Shown here: positions 1 to 6,994 of the stretch, one piece after another
How the letters are laid out: each line of letters starts with the position of its first letter
Position numbering within the stretch: position 1 is the stretch's first letter
Origin: an uncultured Rhodanobacteraceae bacterium
GTDB taxonomy: Bacteria; Pseudomonadota; Gammaproteobacteria; Xanthomonadales; Rhodanobacteraceae
Length of the DNA stretch: 12,040 bases
NCBI GenBank assembly: GCA_937902695.1
Contig: CALFNI010000322.1
Span: 1-12,040, forward strand
Direction: 5' to 3'
The notes under the pieces: generated by a model
Seen by the model: only the letters and a program-made list of their open reading frames with translations
Told to the model about the DNA's origin: nothing
Database searches by the model: none
Translations under genes and position numbers: made by a program

Positions 1-2
1 TG

Positions 3-25
3 CCCTGTCGGCACGCGGGACAGGG
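3..25. other. small hairpin beyond the fimV terminator
   Basis: A perfect 7-bp inverted repeat (CCCTGTC at 3-9 and GACAGGG at 19-25) encloses a 9-base loop. It lies on the far side of the fimV terminator, close to the window edge. It could be a second terminator stem or part of the leader of the next gene outside the window. No T-run is visible with it inside the window, so no function is assigned. Confidence 0.3.
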
Positions 26-33
26 AACGAAGC

Positions 34-60
34 AAAAAAAGGCCCGGACATTGCCGGGCC
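34..60 (-). terminator. rho-independent terminator of fimV
   Basis: On the minus strand a perfect 7-bp G+C stem (GGCCCGG/CCGGGCC, plus-strand 41-47 and 54-60) with a 6-base loop is followed at once by seven T residues (the A-run at 34-40). It starts 24 bases past the fimV stop codon. It has no T-run in the plus direction, so it acts on minus-strand transcripts only and ends the prmB-aroC-asd-fimV block. Confidence 0.93.
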
Positions 61-83
61 ATGCGCTGAAAAAGTGAAAGTGG

Positions 84-2783
84 TTAGCGGATTTCGGCCA
101 TCAGGCGCCGCGCTTCGCCCTTTTGCGAATCGGTGCCCTCGGAGAGCACTTCCTCGAGCATCGAGCGCGCACCCTCGGGATCGCCCATGTCGAGATAGGC
201 CTTGGCGAGATCGAGCTTGGTGCCGACGCCGTCCTCGCCCGCGAACTCGTCTTCGTCGACGTGCAGCGGCGCCGGCGCCGGCGCGGCTGCCTCGAACTCG
301 TGTTCTGCTTCCCTGCCGAAATCGATCGGCGGCAGGTTGTCGAATGCGAACGGCGGCTCGGTCGTGGCCGGCGCGGCTTTCGGCGCGTCGAGGTCGAAAT
401 CGAACGCGGTGTTTGCGTGCGCTGCCGGCGGCGCCTCGTAGTGCGGCGCCAGCGACTCGTCGTGCGCGGCAATCGGCTCGTGGTGCGACGCGAACACATC
501 GTCCTCGTCGAACGGCGTCGCGGTCGCATGGGGCGCGGTGATCGCCTCGTCGTCGAACGCGGACATCGCTGCTGCGCCCTCGGCGAACAGTGCGTTGTGC
601 GGCGCGAGCTCCTGGCCCATCGCCTTCGCTTCGAGCCACTCGGGCTGCAGCGGATCGGTGACGTGCAGATGCATCGTCTCGGCCGCGTCCTCGAACGCGC
701 CGGCGTTTCGCTCGGCGTAGAAGAGACTCAGGAGCTCGAGATGGAGTCCGAGATTCGAAGGATCCTGCTCGATCTGCTCGCGCAGCGCCGCTTCTTCGCC
801 GGCTGCCGTGAGTGCGCCGGCGCCGCCGTCGTCACGCAACGGCGACTCGCCGAACGCACCGGCGATCGAACCGCGCTCGACGGTCGCGGCGGCCGCCTTG
901 CGACGACGCATACTGAGCAGACCCGCGAGCAGCAAGAGTGCAGCGGCGCCGATCGCAGCCGGCTTGACCCACGCCTGGTCGTACCACGCGGGCGCGTTCG
1001 GCGGCAGCGACTGCGTCGTCGTCTTCGCGGTCTTGACCGGTGCCGTCGTCACGGCCGGCTTCGCCGGCGTCGTTGCGGTCGTGGATGCGGGCGGCGTCGA
1101 TGCGGCGGGCGTGCTCGAAGGCGTCGTGCCTGATGGAGTCGTGCCCGACGGTGTCGACGCGGTCGGCATGGGCGGCGTCGTAGCGCCGCCGGAGGACGTT
1201 GCCGTGCCGTTGCCGGAGCTCGCGCCCGTCGCCGATGGCGGCGTGGTCGAGCCGACGGTCGCGGGCGTCGTCGTCGCGGGGGGCGACGCCGGCGGAGTCG
1301 TCGCGGGCGTTGTGCTCGATGCGGTCGAGCCGGTGCCCGTCGCGGATGGCGTCGACGTCGCGGCGGGCGACTTGCTGTCCGTCGGCGCTGCGCCGTTCTT
1401 GCCCCAGATGTCTTCCTTCGAAACCTTGCCGGCGGTCGACGGTGTCGGCGACGGCGTCGTCGTTGCGGGTGGCGTCGTCGCGACAGGTGCCGGCGTGGTC
1501 GCGGCACTCGTCTTCGCGCCGCTCTTCGCGGCGTCCTGCAGATCCTTCAGCTTTTTCTGAAGGTCGGCGATCTCGGAATCCTTGAGCGTGATCAGGCGAT
1601 CGCTCTTGCTCTTGGTGTCCTCGAGCTCCTTGACGCGCGACTTGAGCTCGCCCGCCTCCTGCTCGCGCGCAGTCAGCGCTTCCTTGGTGCGCGCCAGCTC
1701 GGACTTCAATTCGCCCGACTGCGCGTTCCCTGACCCTGCGCCGCTGCCGGGCCGATCGTTCATCGCAACGCTTTCCTTGCCTGCTTTGGGCGGCACGAGC
1801 TCGAGACGCTCGGTGCCGCTCTTGGTGGTGGTCGATGCGCTGCCGGCAGGCTTCGCGGCCGGCGGCTTCGTCTTCGGCTCGGGCGCGGCGCCGGTGTCGG
1901 CGACCAGCGTCGGCTTCGCGGCCGCGCCGCCGCGCCAGTCTTCGATCTGCGAATGCACCATCGCGGCCGCTTCGCTCGCCGAGCCGACCGCTTTCACCTG
2001 ATCGGCCGACGGGATGCGCAGGATTGCGCCGCGCTTCAGCGCGTTGATGTTGTCCTTGTAGAACGCGTTCGGGTTCTGCTTGAGCAGCGCGAGCATCAGC
2101 TGGTTGATGTTCGTCGCATCGTCCTGCTTCACCTCGCGCGCGATGGCGGACAACGTGTCGCCTTCCTGCACCGTGTATTCGTTGCTTCCCGCAGCCTTCG
2201 GCGCGGGTGCCGCCGGTGCGGCTTTCGGCGTGGGCGCCGGCGCGGGTTTCTCCGGACGCGGCGCGGCGGCGACCGGCGCGGACTTCGGCGGCGGCGCCGC
2301 CTTCGGCTTTTCGGCGGGTGCCGGTGCGGGTGCGCGCTGCTGCGTCTTCGGCGCCTGCGCGACCGAGGTCGCGCCCGTCGCGGGCGCCATGACCGGCGGA
2401 TCGAGCAGCACGGTGTATTCGCGGAGCAGGCGGCCCTTGGGCCAGTTCGCTTCGACGAGGAAATCGAGGAACGGCTCGCGCACGACGTCCTTGCTGGTGA
2501 CTTTGATCACCATGTCGCCGTGGCTGCCCTTGACCAGCGAAAACTCGAGCGGCACCGAGATGCGCCCGCGGTTCAAGCCGACGCGATCGAAGTCCTCGGC
2601 GCTGGCAAGCTGCACGAGCAGCCCTGCGGCTTCGCCCTGCGTGCCTTGCAGCACCGGGATTTCGGCGTCGAGCGGCTGGTTCAGCTTTGAATTGACGTGA
2701 ATCGTGCCGAGGCCCAGGGCGAAGGCATTCGTTGCGCCCAACGCGAGCGCGATCGCGAGCGGCAACTGAAGCGGTCGTTTCAT
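84..2783 (-). CDS. fimV: FimV, LysM-containing inner-membrane hub protein
   Basis: 899-residue FimV/TspA-family protein. In this family the N-terminal periplasmic part binds peptidoglycan, and the cytoplasmic part organises type IV pilus assembly, twitching motility and polar protein placement. Visible architecture: Sec signal peptide at about residues 1-22; conserved N-terminal FimV region at about 23-130 (LGLGTIHVNSKLNQPLDAEI); Pro/Ala/Lys linker; one LysM at about 202-258 (EYTVQEGDTLSAIA); coiled coil at about 358-418; a roughly 175-residue Thr/Ser/Pro/Ala linker (about 422-597); a single membrane helix at about 608-625 followed by MRRRK; an acidic, His-containing cytoplasmic stretch (about 741-845); and the conserved C-terminal FimV domain at about 851-899 (TKLDLAKAYLDMGDPEGAR). 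The ATG start gives the signal peptide directly and has a G6 run 8 bases upstream (2792-2797) as ribosome binding site. It is the last gene before the terminator and is separated from asd by 240 bp with its own AT-rich island, so it may also be transcribed separately. Confidence 0.95.
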   Translation of the reverse strand: MKRPLQLPLAIALALGATNAFALGLGTIHVNSKLNQPLDAEIPVLQGTQGEAAGLLVQLASAEDFDRVGLNRGRISVPLEFSLVKGSHGDMVIKVTSKDVVREPFLDFLVEANWPKGRLLREYTVLLDPPVMAPATGATSVAQAPKTQQRAPAPAPAEKPKAAPPPKSAPVAAAPRPEKPAPAPTPKAAPAAPAPKAAGSNEYTVQEGDTLSAIAREVKQDDATNINQLMLALLKQNPNAFYKDNINALKRGAILRIPSADQVKAVGSASEAAAMVHSQIEDWRGGAAAKPTLVADTGAAPEPKTKPPAAKPAGSASTTTKSGTERLELVPPKAGKESVAMNDRPGSGAGSGNAQSGELKSELARTKEALTAREQEAGELKSRVKELEDTKSKSDRLITLKDSEIADLQKKLKDLQDAAKSGAKTSAATTPAPVATTPPATTTPSPTPSTAGKVSKEDIWGKNGAAPTDSKSPAATSTPSATGTGSTASSTTPATTPPASPPATTTPATVGSTTPPSATGASSGNGTATSSGGATTPPMPTASTPSGTTPSGTTPSSTPAASTPPASTTATTPAKPAVTTAPVKTAKTTTQSLPPNAPAWYDQAWVKPAAIGAAALLLLAGLLSMRRRKAAAATVERGSIAGAFGESPLRDDGGAGALTAAGEEAALREQIEQDPSNLGLHLELLSLFYAERNAGAFEDAAETMHLHVTDPLQPEWLEAKAMGQELAPHNALFAEGAAAMSAFDDEAITAPHATATPFDEDDVFASHHEPIAAHDESLAPHYEAPPAAHANTAFDFDLDAPKAAPATTEPPFAFDNLPPIDFGREAEHEFEAAAPAPAPLHVDEDEFAGEDGVGTKLDLAKAYLDMGDPEGARSMLEEVLSEGTDSQKGEARRLMAEIR
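1120..1149 (-). repeat. 15-bp imperfect tandem repeat inside the fimV linker
   Basis: Two adjacent 15-bp units (1120-1134 and 1135-1149) match at 12 of 15 positions. Each encodes one SGTTP-type pentapeptide in the Thr/Ser/Pro linker of FimV (about residues 545-555). The units stay in frame, so gain or loss of a unit would change linker length only. Confidence 0.5.
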
Positions 2784-2865
2784 CTCGATAGCCCCCCAAC
2801 AGGCGTTTGCGACCAGCCGCGGGACCTATCCGGCAGCCGGCAGAGCTCGAACGAATGATCTCGAA

Positions 2866-2935
2866 ACGGGCTTATAACACAACCGTAACTATGGATTACA
2901 GATACGATTTCGCAGGAAACCAAAAAAGCACCCAT
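2866..2935 (-). promoter_or_regulatory. AT-rich candidate promoter region of fimV
   Basis: An AT-rich island in otherwise G+C-rich DNA lies about 85-150 bases upstream of the fimV start. It holds TTATAA (2872-2877), which could serve as a -10 box on the minus strand. It also holds a small inverted repeat, GTAA/TTAC, at 2885-2899. No good -35 match is present at 16-18 bp. The island suggests that fimV has its own transcription start besides read-through from asd. This rests on composition and one hexamer only. Confidence 0.35.
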
Positions 2936-2946
2936 TTCGGCTCTGT

Positions 2947-2968
2947 GAGGGGCGAGACCCCGCCCTAC
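2947..2968 (-). repeat. REP-like element with GTAG head
   Basis: Read on the minus strand, the stretch begins GTAG and continues into a small G+C hairpin (GGGCG at 50-54 and CGCCC at 61-65 of the 2900s, 6-base loop). This form, a GTAG/GGAG tetranucleotide followed by a hairpin, is how REP sequences mobilised by REP-associated tyrosine (RAYT) transposases look in xanthomonads and pseudomonads. Only one copy is seen in this window, so family membership is inferred from shape alone. Confidence 0.4.
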
Positions 2969-3023
2969 CCGTAAGCCGCCGTCCGTTTCGAGCCCCTGTG
3001 AGGACGGCCGCGGCGGGCGGACG

Positions 3024-4046
3024 TTACAGCGTCCGGACGAGGATTTCCGCGATCTGCACCGCGTTGAGCGCGGCGCCCTTGCGGATGTTGTCGGCGACGA
3101 CCCAGAGATCCAGGCCACGCGGGTGGGAAATGTCTTCGCGGATGCGGCCGACGAAAACGGGATCCTTGCCTGCCGCGTGGGTGACCGGCGTCGGGTAGCC
3201 CCCGGCGTTGCGCTCGTCGACGACGACGATGCCCGGCGCCTTTTCCAGAAGCGCGCGCGCCTCGGCGGCCGTGATCTTCTTTTTCGTCTCGATGTGCACG
3301 GCCTCGGAGTGGCCGTAGAACACCGGCACGCGCACCGAGGTCGGGTTCACCTGGATCGACTCGTCCTCGAGGATCTTGCGCGTCTCCCAGACGATCTTCA
3401 TTTCTTCCATCGTGTAGCCGTTGTCGGTGAAGTCGCCGCCGTGCGGGATCACGTTGAACGCGATCTGCACCGGGTAGACCTTCGGTTCCACGCTCTGGAA
3501 ATTGAGCAGCGCCGCGGTCTGGCGGCCGAGCTCCTCGAGCGCGCGATGGCCCGTGCCGGACACCGACTGGTACGTCGCGACGTTGATGCGCTCGATGCCG
3601 ACCGCGCGGTGGATCGGCGCAAGCGCGACGAGCAGCTGCATCGTCGAGCAGTTCGGATTCGCGATGATGCCGCGCGCCCTGTATTGCTCGATCGCGTGCG
3701 GATTGACCTCGCTGACGACGAGCGGCACGTCCGGCTGGTAGCGGAACTCCGAGGTGTTGTCGATGACGATCGCGCCCGCGTCGGCCGCGCGCGGCACGTG
3801 CGTGCGCGAGACCGAGCCGCCGGCCGAGAAGAACGCGATGTCGATGCCGTTGAAGTCGTAGTCGGCGAGATTCTTCACCGTGATCGAGCGGTTGCCGAAC
3901 TCGACTTTGCTGCCGGCCGAGCGCTCGCTGGCGAGCGGCACGAGCTCGCCGATCGGGAACTTGCGTTCCTTGAGGATCGAGAGAAGCGTCTCGCCGACGG
4001 CGCCGGTGGCGCCGGCGATGGCGATGTTGAAGGTCTTGTCGGTCAT
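3024..4046 (-). CDS. asd: aspartate-semialdehyde dehydrogenase
   Basis: 340-residue cytoplasmic enzyme that reduces L-aspartyl-4-phosphate to L-aspartate-4-semialdehyde with NADPH. This is the branch point to lysine/diaminopimelate, threonine and methionine. Seen: the N-terminal NADP-binding loop GATGAVGE (about residues 12-19), the catalytic cysteine Cys133 in NPNCST, the SGTGHRAL segment (163-170), and the substrate and acid/base motif RVPVFYGHSEAVHIE (239-253, with His246). The length is normal for the bacterial family. The ATG start precedes the nucleotide-binding strand by a few residues, as usual. The Shine-Dalgarno is poor (only GAGA in GAGATCTC just before the ATG), so translation may partly depend on the upstream gene. 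It lies 113 bp downstream of aroC, with a paired-hairpin repeat in the gap. No convincing terminator separates it from fimV. Confidence 0.97.
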   Translation of the reverse strand: MTDKTFNIAIAGATGAVGETLLSILKERKFPIGELVPLASERSAGSKVEFGNRSITVKNLADYDFNGIDIAFFSAGGSVSRTHVPRAADAGAIVIDNTSEFRYQPDVPLVVSEVNPHAIEQYRARGIIANPNCSTMQLLVALAPIHRAVGIERINVATYQSVSGTGHRALEELGRQTAALLNFQSVEPKVYPVQIAFNVIPHGGDFTDNGYTMEEMKIVWETRKILEDESIQVNPTSVRVPVFYGHSEAVHIETKKKITAAEARALLEKAPGIVVVDERNAGGYPTPVTHAAGKDPVFVGRIREDISHPRGLDLWVVADNIRKGAALNAVQIAEILVRTL

Positions 4047-4073
4047 GAGATCTCGGGGTTCGTTTCTTGATTT

Positions 4074-4155
4074 CGTCGTTCCCGCGAAAGCGGGAACCTA
4101 GTGCCGTTGCTCCAGCCGCCGAAGGCGCTGGGTCCCCGCTTTCGCGGGGACGACG
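4074..4155. repeat. paired-hairpin dispersed repeat, copy 1 (asd/aroC gap)
   Basis: An 82-bp element bounded by inverted 25-base ends. The left end forms GTTCCCGC-GAAA-GCGGGAAC (4078-4097). The right end forms GTCCCCGC-TTTC-GCGGGGAC (4132-4151), which reads as a GAAA loop on the other strand. Both stems are perfect 8-bp and the outer CGTCG sequences mirror each other. The core contains CTCCAGCCG (4110-4118), shared with the copy at 5285-5350. It resembles the GTC(A/G)TTCCCGCGAAAGCGGGAA-type repeats scattered through many proteobacterial genomes. It ends 4 bp from the aroC stop codon. Confidence 0.85.
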
Positions 4156-4159
4156 GCTA

Positions 4160-5263
4160 TCAGCGTTTTCGCTCGCCGGGAATTCGCGGCTGCACCTTGC
4201 CGACATCCCCACATTGAGCGCGATGCCGCAACGCATGATCCATCAGCACGAGCGCCACCATCGCCTCGGCGATCGGCGTCGCGCGGATGCCGACGCAGGG
4301 ATCGTGGCGTCCCTTCGTCACCACCTCGGTTTCCTCGCCGGCGAGATTCAGCGTGCGTCCCGGAATCAGGATGCTCGACGTCGGCTTCAGCGCGATCGAT
4401 GCGACGATCGGCTGCCCGCTCGAAATGCCGCCGAGGATGCCGCCGGCGTTGTTCGAGAGAAACCCTTCGCGCGTCATCTCGTCTCGGTGCTCGCTGCCCT
4501 TCTGCGCGACCGACGCGAAGCCGGCGCCGATCTCGACACCCTTGACCGCGTTGATCGACATCAGCGCCGCGGCGAGATCGCCGTCGAGCTTGCCGTAGAC
4601 CGGCTCGCCCCAGCCGGGCGGCACGCCGTCGGCGACGACGGTGACGCGCGCGCCGACCGAATCGCCGGATTTGCGCAGCGCCATGATGTAGCTCTCGAGC
4701 TCCGGCACCATCGCGGCGTCGGGCCAGAAGAACGGATTGCGCTCGATCGCATCCCGGTCGAACGCGCGCGGCACGACATCGCCGATCTGCGCGAGATGGC
4801 CGCGCACACGGATGCCGTACGTTTCCGCGAGCCACTGCTTCGCGACCACGGCCGCGGCGACGCGCATCGCGGTCTCGCGCGCCGATGCGCGCCCGCTGCC
4901 GCGGTGGTCGCGGATGCCGTATTTCTGCAGGTACGTGTAGTCGGCGTGGCCTGGGCGGAACGTGTCGACGAGATCGTCGTAGTCCTTCGAGCGCGCGTCG
5001 GTGTTGCGGATCAGGAGAGCGATCGGCGTGCCGGTCGTTTTCCCTTCGAACACGCCGGACACGATCTCGACGTCGTCGGCTTCGCGGCGCTGCGACGTGT
5101 ACCGGCTCTTGCCGGTCGCGCGCCGGTCCAGATCCGTGCGGAACGCCTCGGGCGCGATCGACAATCCCGGCGGACACCCGTCGATGACGCAGCCGATCGC
5201 CGGCCCGTGGCTTTCGCCGAAGGTCGTGACGGTGAAGAGTTTTCCGAAGGAGTTGCTGGACAC
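4160..5263 (-). CDS. aroC: chorismate synthase
   Basis: Last step of the shikimate pathway: converts 5-enolpyruvylshikimate-3-phosphate to chorismate using reduced FMN in the cytoplasm. Seen in the 367-residue form: FGESHG (15-20), the [10 protein letters not shown] segment with His106, [11 protein letters not shown] (121-131), [16 protein letters not shown] (271-286) and the C-terminal signature [18 protein letters not shown] (318-335). Length is close to the usual 350-370. The start chosen is the GTG at 5263, giving [20 protein letters not shown], which matches the usual family N-terminus and has a purine-rich GGAAGCGGCGGA stretch upstream. A second in-frame GTG at 5281 would add six residues and is less likely. 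The gene follows prmB by 92 bp and is flanked on both sides by copies of the same paired-hairpin repeat. Confidence 0.96.
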   Translation of the reverse strand: MSSNSFGKLFTVTTFGESHGPAIGCVIDGCPPGLSIAPEAFRTDLDRRATGKSRYTSQRREADDVEIVSGVFEGKTTGTPIALLIRNTDARSKDYDDLVDTFRPGHADYTYLQKYGIRDHRGSGRASARETAMRVAAAVVAKQWLAETYGIRVRGHLAQIGDVVPRAFDRDAIERNPFFWPDAAMVPELESYIMALRKSGDSVGARVTVVADGVPPGWGEPVYGKLDGDLAAALMSINAVKGVEIGAGFASVAQKGSEHRDEMTREGFLSNNAGGILGGISSGQPIVASIALKPTSSILIPGRTLNLAGEETEVVTKGRHDPCVGIRATPIAEAMVALVLMDHALRHRAQCGDVGKVQPRIPGERKR

Positions 5264-5284
5264 GTGATCCGCCGCTTCCACTTC

Positions 5285-5350
5285 CGTCGTTCCCGCGAAA
5301 CCGGGAACCGAGCGCCTCTACTCCAGCCGGTCCCCGCTTTCGCAGGGAAC
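5285..5350. repeat. paired-hairpin dispersed repeat, copy 2 (aroC/prmB gap)
   Basis: A shorter, more decayed copy of the element at 4074-4155, in the same orientation. The left hairpin is GTTCCCGC-GAAA-CCGGGAAC (5289-5308), with one mismatch at the loop-closing pair. The shared core CTCCAGCCG is at 5321-5329. The right half, GTCCCCGC-TTTC-GCAGGGAAC, has lost perfect pairing. It fills most of the 92-bp gap between the prmB stop and the aroC start and would form structure in the aroC leader of a prmB-aroC transcript. Confidence 0.8.
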
Positions 5351-5355
5351 ACGAA

Positions 5356-6279
5356 CTATTTTGCGCGCGCCTTCGCGGCTTCGCGAACCGCCTGCGCATG
5401 CTCGACCAGATCATCGCGATCGAGCAGAAAAACGCCCATCTGCCCGACGTTGAACTCGATCCAGTTGAACGGCACTTCCGGCAACAATGCCGCGAGCGCC
5501 TTCTCGCTTTCGCCGATCTCGACGATGAGGACGCCTTCGTCGGTCAGATGATCCGGCGCCTCGACGAGGATGCGCATCGCGAAGTCGAGCCCGTCGTCGC
5601 CCGCGCGCAAACCTAACGCCGGCTCATGGCCGTATTCGGGCGGCAACGCGGCATATTCGTGTTCGGTGACATAGGGCGGGTTGCTGACGATGAGGTCGTA
5701 GCGCCGGCCTTCGAGCCCGCCGAAACGATCGGATTTCACCGCTTCGACGCGATCGCCGGCGTCCTGGTATTCGATGTTCTCGCGCGCGAGCGCGAGCGCA
5801 TCGTCGCTGATGTCGGCGAGATCGACCTGCCATTCCGGATTGTGCACCGCCATCGCGATGCCGATGCAGCCCGAGCCCGTGCACAGGTCGAGCGCGCGCG
5901 TGACGACGCGATCCTCGAGCCAGGGCGAGAAACCCGCCTGGATCAGCTCGGCGATCGGCGAGCGCGGCACGAGCGCGCGCGCGTCGGATTTGAACTGGAG
6001 CCCTGCGAACCACGCCGTGCCCGTCAGGTACGCGACCGGCTTGTGCTCGTCGATGCGCCGGCCGATCAGATCGAGCACGCGCTGCTTCTCATCGGCGGTC
6101 AGCCGCGCCTGGCCGTACGCAGGCGAGAGATCGTGCGGCAAGTGCAGCGCGTGCAGCACGAGGTGCGTCGCTTCGTCGATCGCGTTGTCGTAGCTGTGGC
6201 CGAACGCGAGCCCGGCCGCGCCGAAACGGCTCGCGCCGTAGCGGATGAAATCGATGATCGTGGCGAGCTCTTGGGTCAC
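5356..6279 (-). CDS. prmB: ribosomal protein L3 N5-glutamine methyltransferase
   Basis: 307-residue S-adenosylmethionine-dependent methyltransferase that modifies a glutamine of ribosomal protein L3 in the cytoplasm. Relative of PrmC/HemK. Seen: N-terminal helical region (ELATIIDFIRYGASRF), KPVAYLTGTAWFAGLQF (80-96), SAM-binding loop ALDLCTGSGCIGIA (129-142), catalytic NPPY (200-203) and the C-terminal EFNVGQMGVFLLDR, typical of PrmB rather than PrmC. The start is a GTG at 6279, where the family N-terminus begins. No strong Shine-Dalgarno is visible. It is the first gene of the minus-strand block, diverging from the sco gene across 76 bp that hold promoter-like hexamers for both directions. 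Confidence 0.95.
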   Translation of the reverse strand: MTQELATIIDFIRYGASRFGAAGLAFGHSYDNAIDEATHLVLHALHLPHDLSPAYGQARLTADEKQRVLDLIGRRIDEHKPVAYLTGTAWFAGLQFKSDARALVPRSPIAELIQAGFSPWLEDRVVTRALDLCTGSGCIGIAMAVHNPEWQVDLADISDDALALARENIEYQDAGDRVEAVKSDRFGGLEGRRYDLIVSNPPYVTEHEYAALPPEYGHEPALGLRAGDDGLDFAMRILVEAPDHLTDEGVLIVEIGESEKALAALLPEVPFNWIEFNVGQMGVFLLDRDDLVEHAQAVREAAKARAK

Positions 6280-6307
6280 GTCGCGCGGTGCCGGGGAACG
6301 GCCGCGA

Positions 6308-6313
6308 AGTATA
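6308..6313 (-). promoter_or_regulatory. candidate -10 box of prmB
   Basis: TATACT on the minus strand, 28 bases upstream of the prmB GTG, would put transcription start about 22 bases before the start codon. No recognisable -35 hexamer is found at 16-18 bp. Its upstream half would overlap the promoter region of the divergent sco gene. Confidence 0.4.
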
Positions 6314-6343
6314 GCGATCCCGTCGTTCCGGATGGGCCGCCGC

Positions 6344-6349
6344 TATAAT
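6344..6349 (+). promoter_or_regulatory. consensus -10 box just upstream of sco
   Basis: A perfect TATAAT hexamer sits 6 bases before the sco ATG. Standard -10 to start spacing would put the first transcribed base at or within one base of the A of the ATG, implying a leaderless or nearly leaderless message. No Shine-Dalgarno lies between the box and the ATG (GGGCG at most). The -35 region (about 6321-6326) is not consensus. Confidence 0.55.
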
Positions 6350-6355
6350 CGGGCG

Positions 6356-6994
6356 ATGCGCCCCTCGCTCCGTACCGGCCGTGTTTCGGCGACGTACCTC
6401 ATCCTCGTCGCCGCGGTCGCCGCCGCGGTCGGGCTCTGGCTCGGCAGCCGCACGTTCGCGCCCTCCGCGCCGAAGCTCGCCGCAGGCGTCATGTATCCCT
6501 CGCCGCGCGAGCTGCCCGACTTCAAGCTCCAGCGCGCGGACGGCGGCGCGCTGACGAAGTCCGACTGGCACGGCCGCTGGACGGTCGCGTTCTTCGGCTA
6601 CACGAACTGCCCCGATGTCTGCCCGACGACGCTGGCGACCTTCAAGCAGGTATTCCTGCTGCTCGATTCCGCCGGCATCGCCGACAAGGTCCGCTTCGAT
6701 TTCATCTCGGTCGATCCGGAACGCGACACGCCCGAGCTGCTGGCGAAATATGTCGGCTACTTCGACAAGGATTTCGTCGCCGCGACCGGCAGCGACGAGG
6801 AGCTCACGACGCTGACGCGAGCGCTCGGCCTCATCTACTCGCGCGAGCCGACCGGCAACGGCGATTACGCGGTCGATCACAGCGCATCGGCGGTGCTGAT
6901 CGATCCGGACGCGCGCGAAGTCGGCCTGTTCCGCCCGCCATTCGACGCCAAGGCGATCGCCGCCGATCTCAAGACGCTCGCGGGCGGCGGCTGA
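6356..6994 (+). CDS. Sco1/SenC-family copper chaperone
   Basis: 212-residue membrane-anchored thioredoxin-fold protein. The family delivers copper to, or keeps reduced the cysteines of, the CuA site of cytochrome c oxidase, and works in the periplasm. Seen: a short basic N-terminus, one membrane helix at about 12-30, the Cu-binding CPDVC motif (Cys85, Cys89) in FFGYTNCPDVCPTTL, the ISVDPERDTPE segment (117-127) and the conserved histidine His175 in VDHSAS. The three copper ligands are intact. The ATG at 6356 is chosen because it gives the membrane anchor a normal short basic lead. An in-frame ATG at 6332 is the alternative. The stop overlaps the psd start by one base (TGATG), so the two are probably translationally coupled. 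No cytochrome oxidase gene is in the window. Confidence 0.92.
   Translation: MRPSLRTGRVSATYLILVAAVAAAVGLWLGSRTFAPSAPKLAAGVMYPSPRELPDFKLQRADGGALTKSDWHGRWTVAFFGYTNCPDVCPTTLATFKQVFLLLDSAGIADKVRFDFISVDPERDTPELLAKYVGYFDKDFVAATGSDEELTTLTRALGLIYSREPTGNGDYAVDHSASAVLIDPDAREVGLFRPPFDAKAIAADLKTLAGGG

Noticed and set aside
123..1133. 336-codon plus-strand frame over the fimV 3' part
   Set aside because: Antisense shadow: extremely Arg-rich translation and no start signal.
832..2799. 655-codon minus-strand frame overlapping fimV
   Set aside because: It is a shifted frame of fimV, with Arg-rich low-complexity translation. The fimV frame has signal peptide, LysM, membrane helix and C-terminal domain.
2978..3008. 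GCCGTCC/GGACGGC hairpin after asd as a terminator
   Set aside because: It has a 7-bp stem but a 17-base loop and no T-run in the minus direction. At most it is a weak pause site.
4067..5551. 494-codon open frame on the plus strand over aroC
   Set aside because: It is fully antisense to aroC, whose motifs are complete. It begins in the dispersed repeat and shows an Arg/Asp-rich translation without any family signature.
6089..6880. 263-codon minus-strand frame across the prmB/sco promoters
   Set aside because: It is antisense to sco and out of frame with prmB. Both of those have intact motifs.
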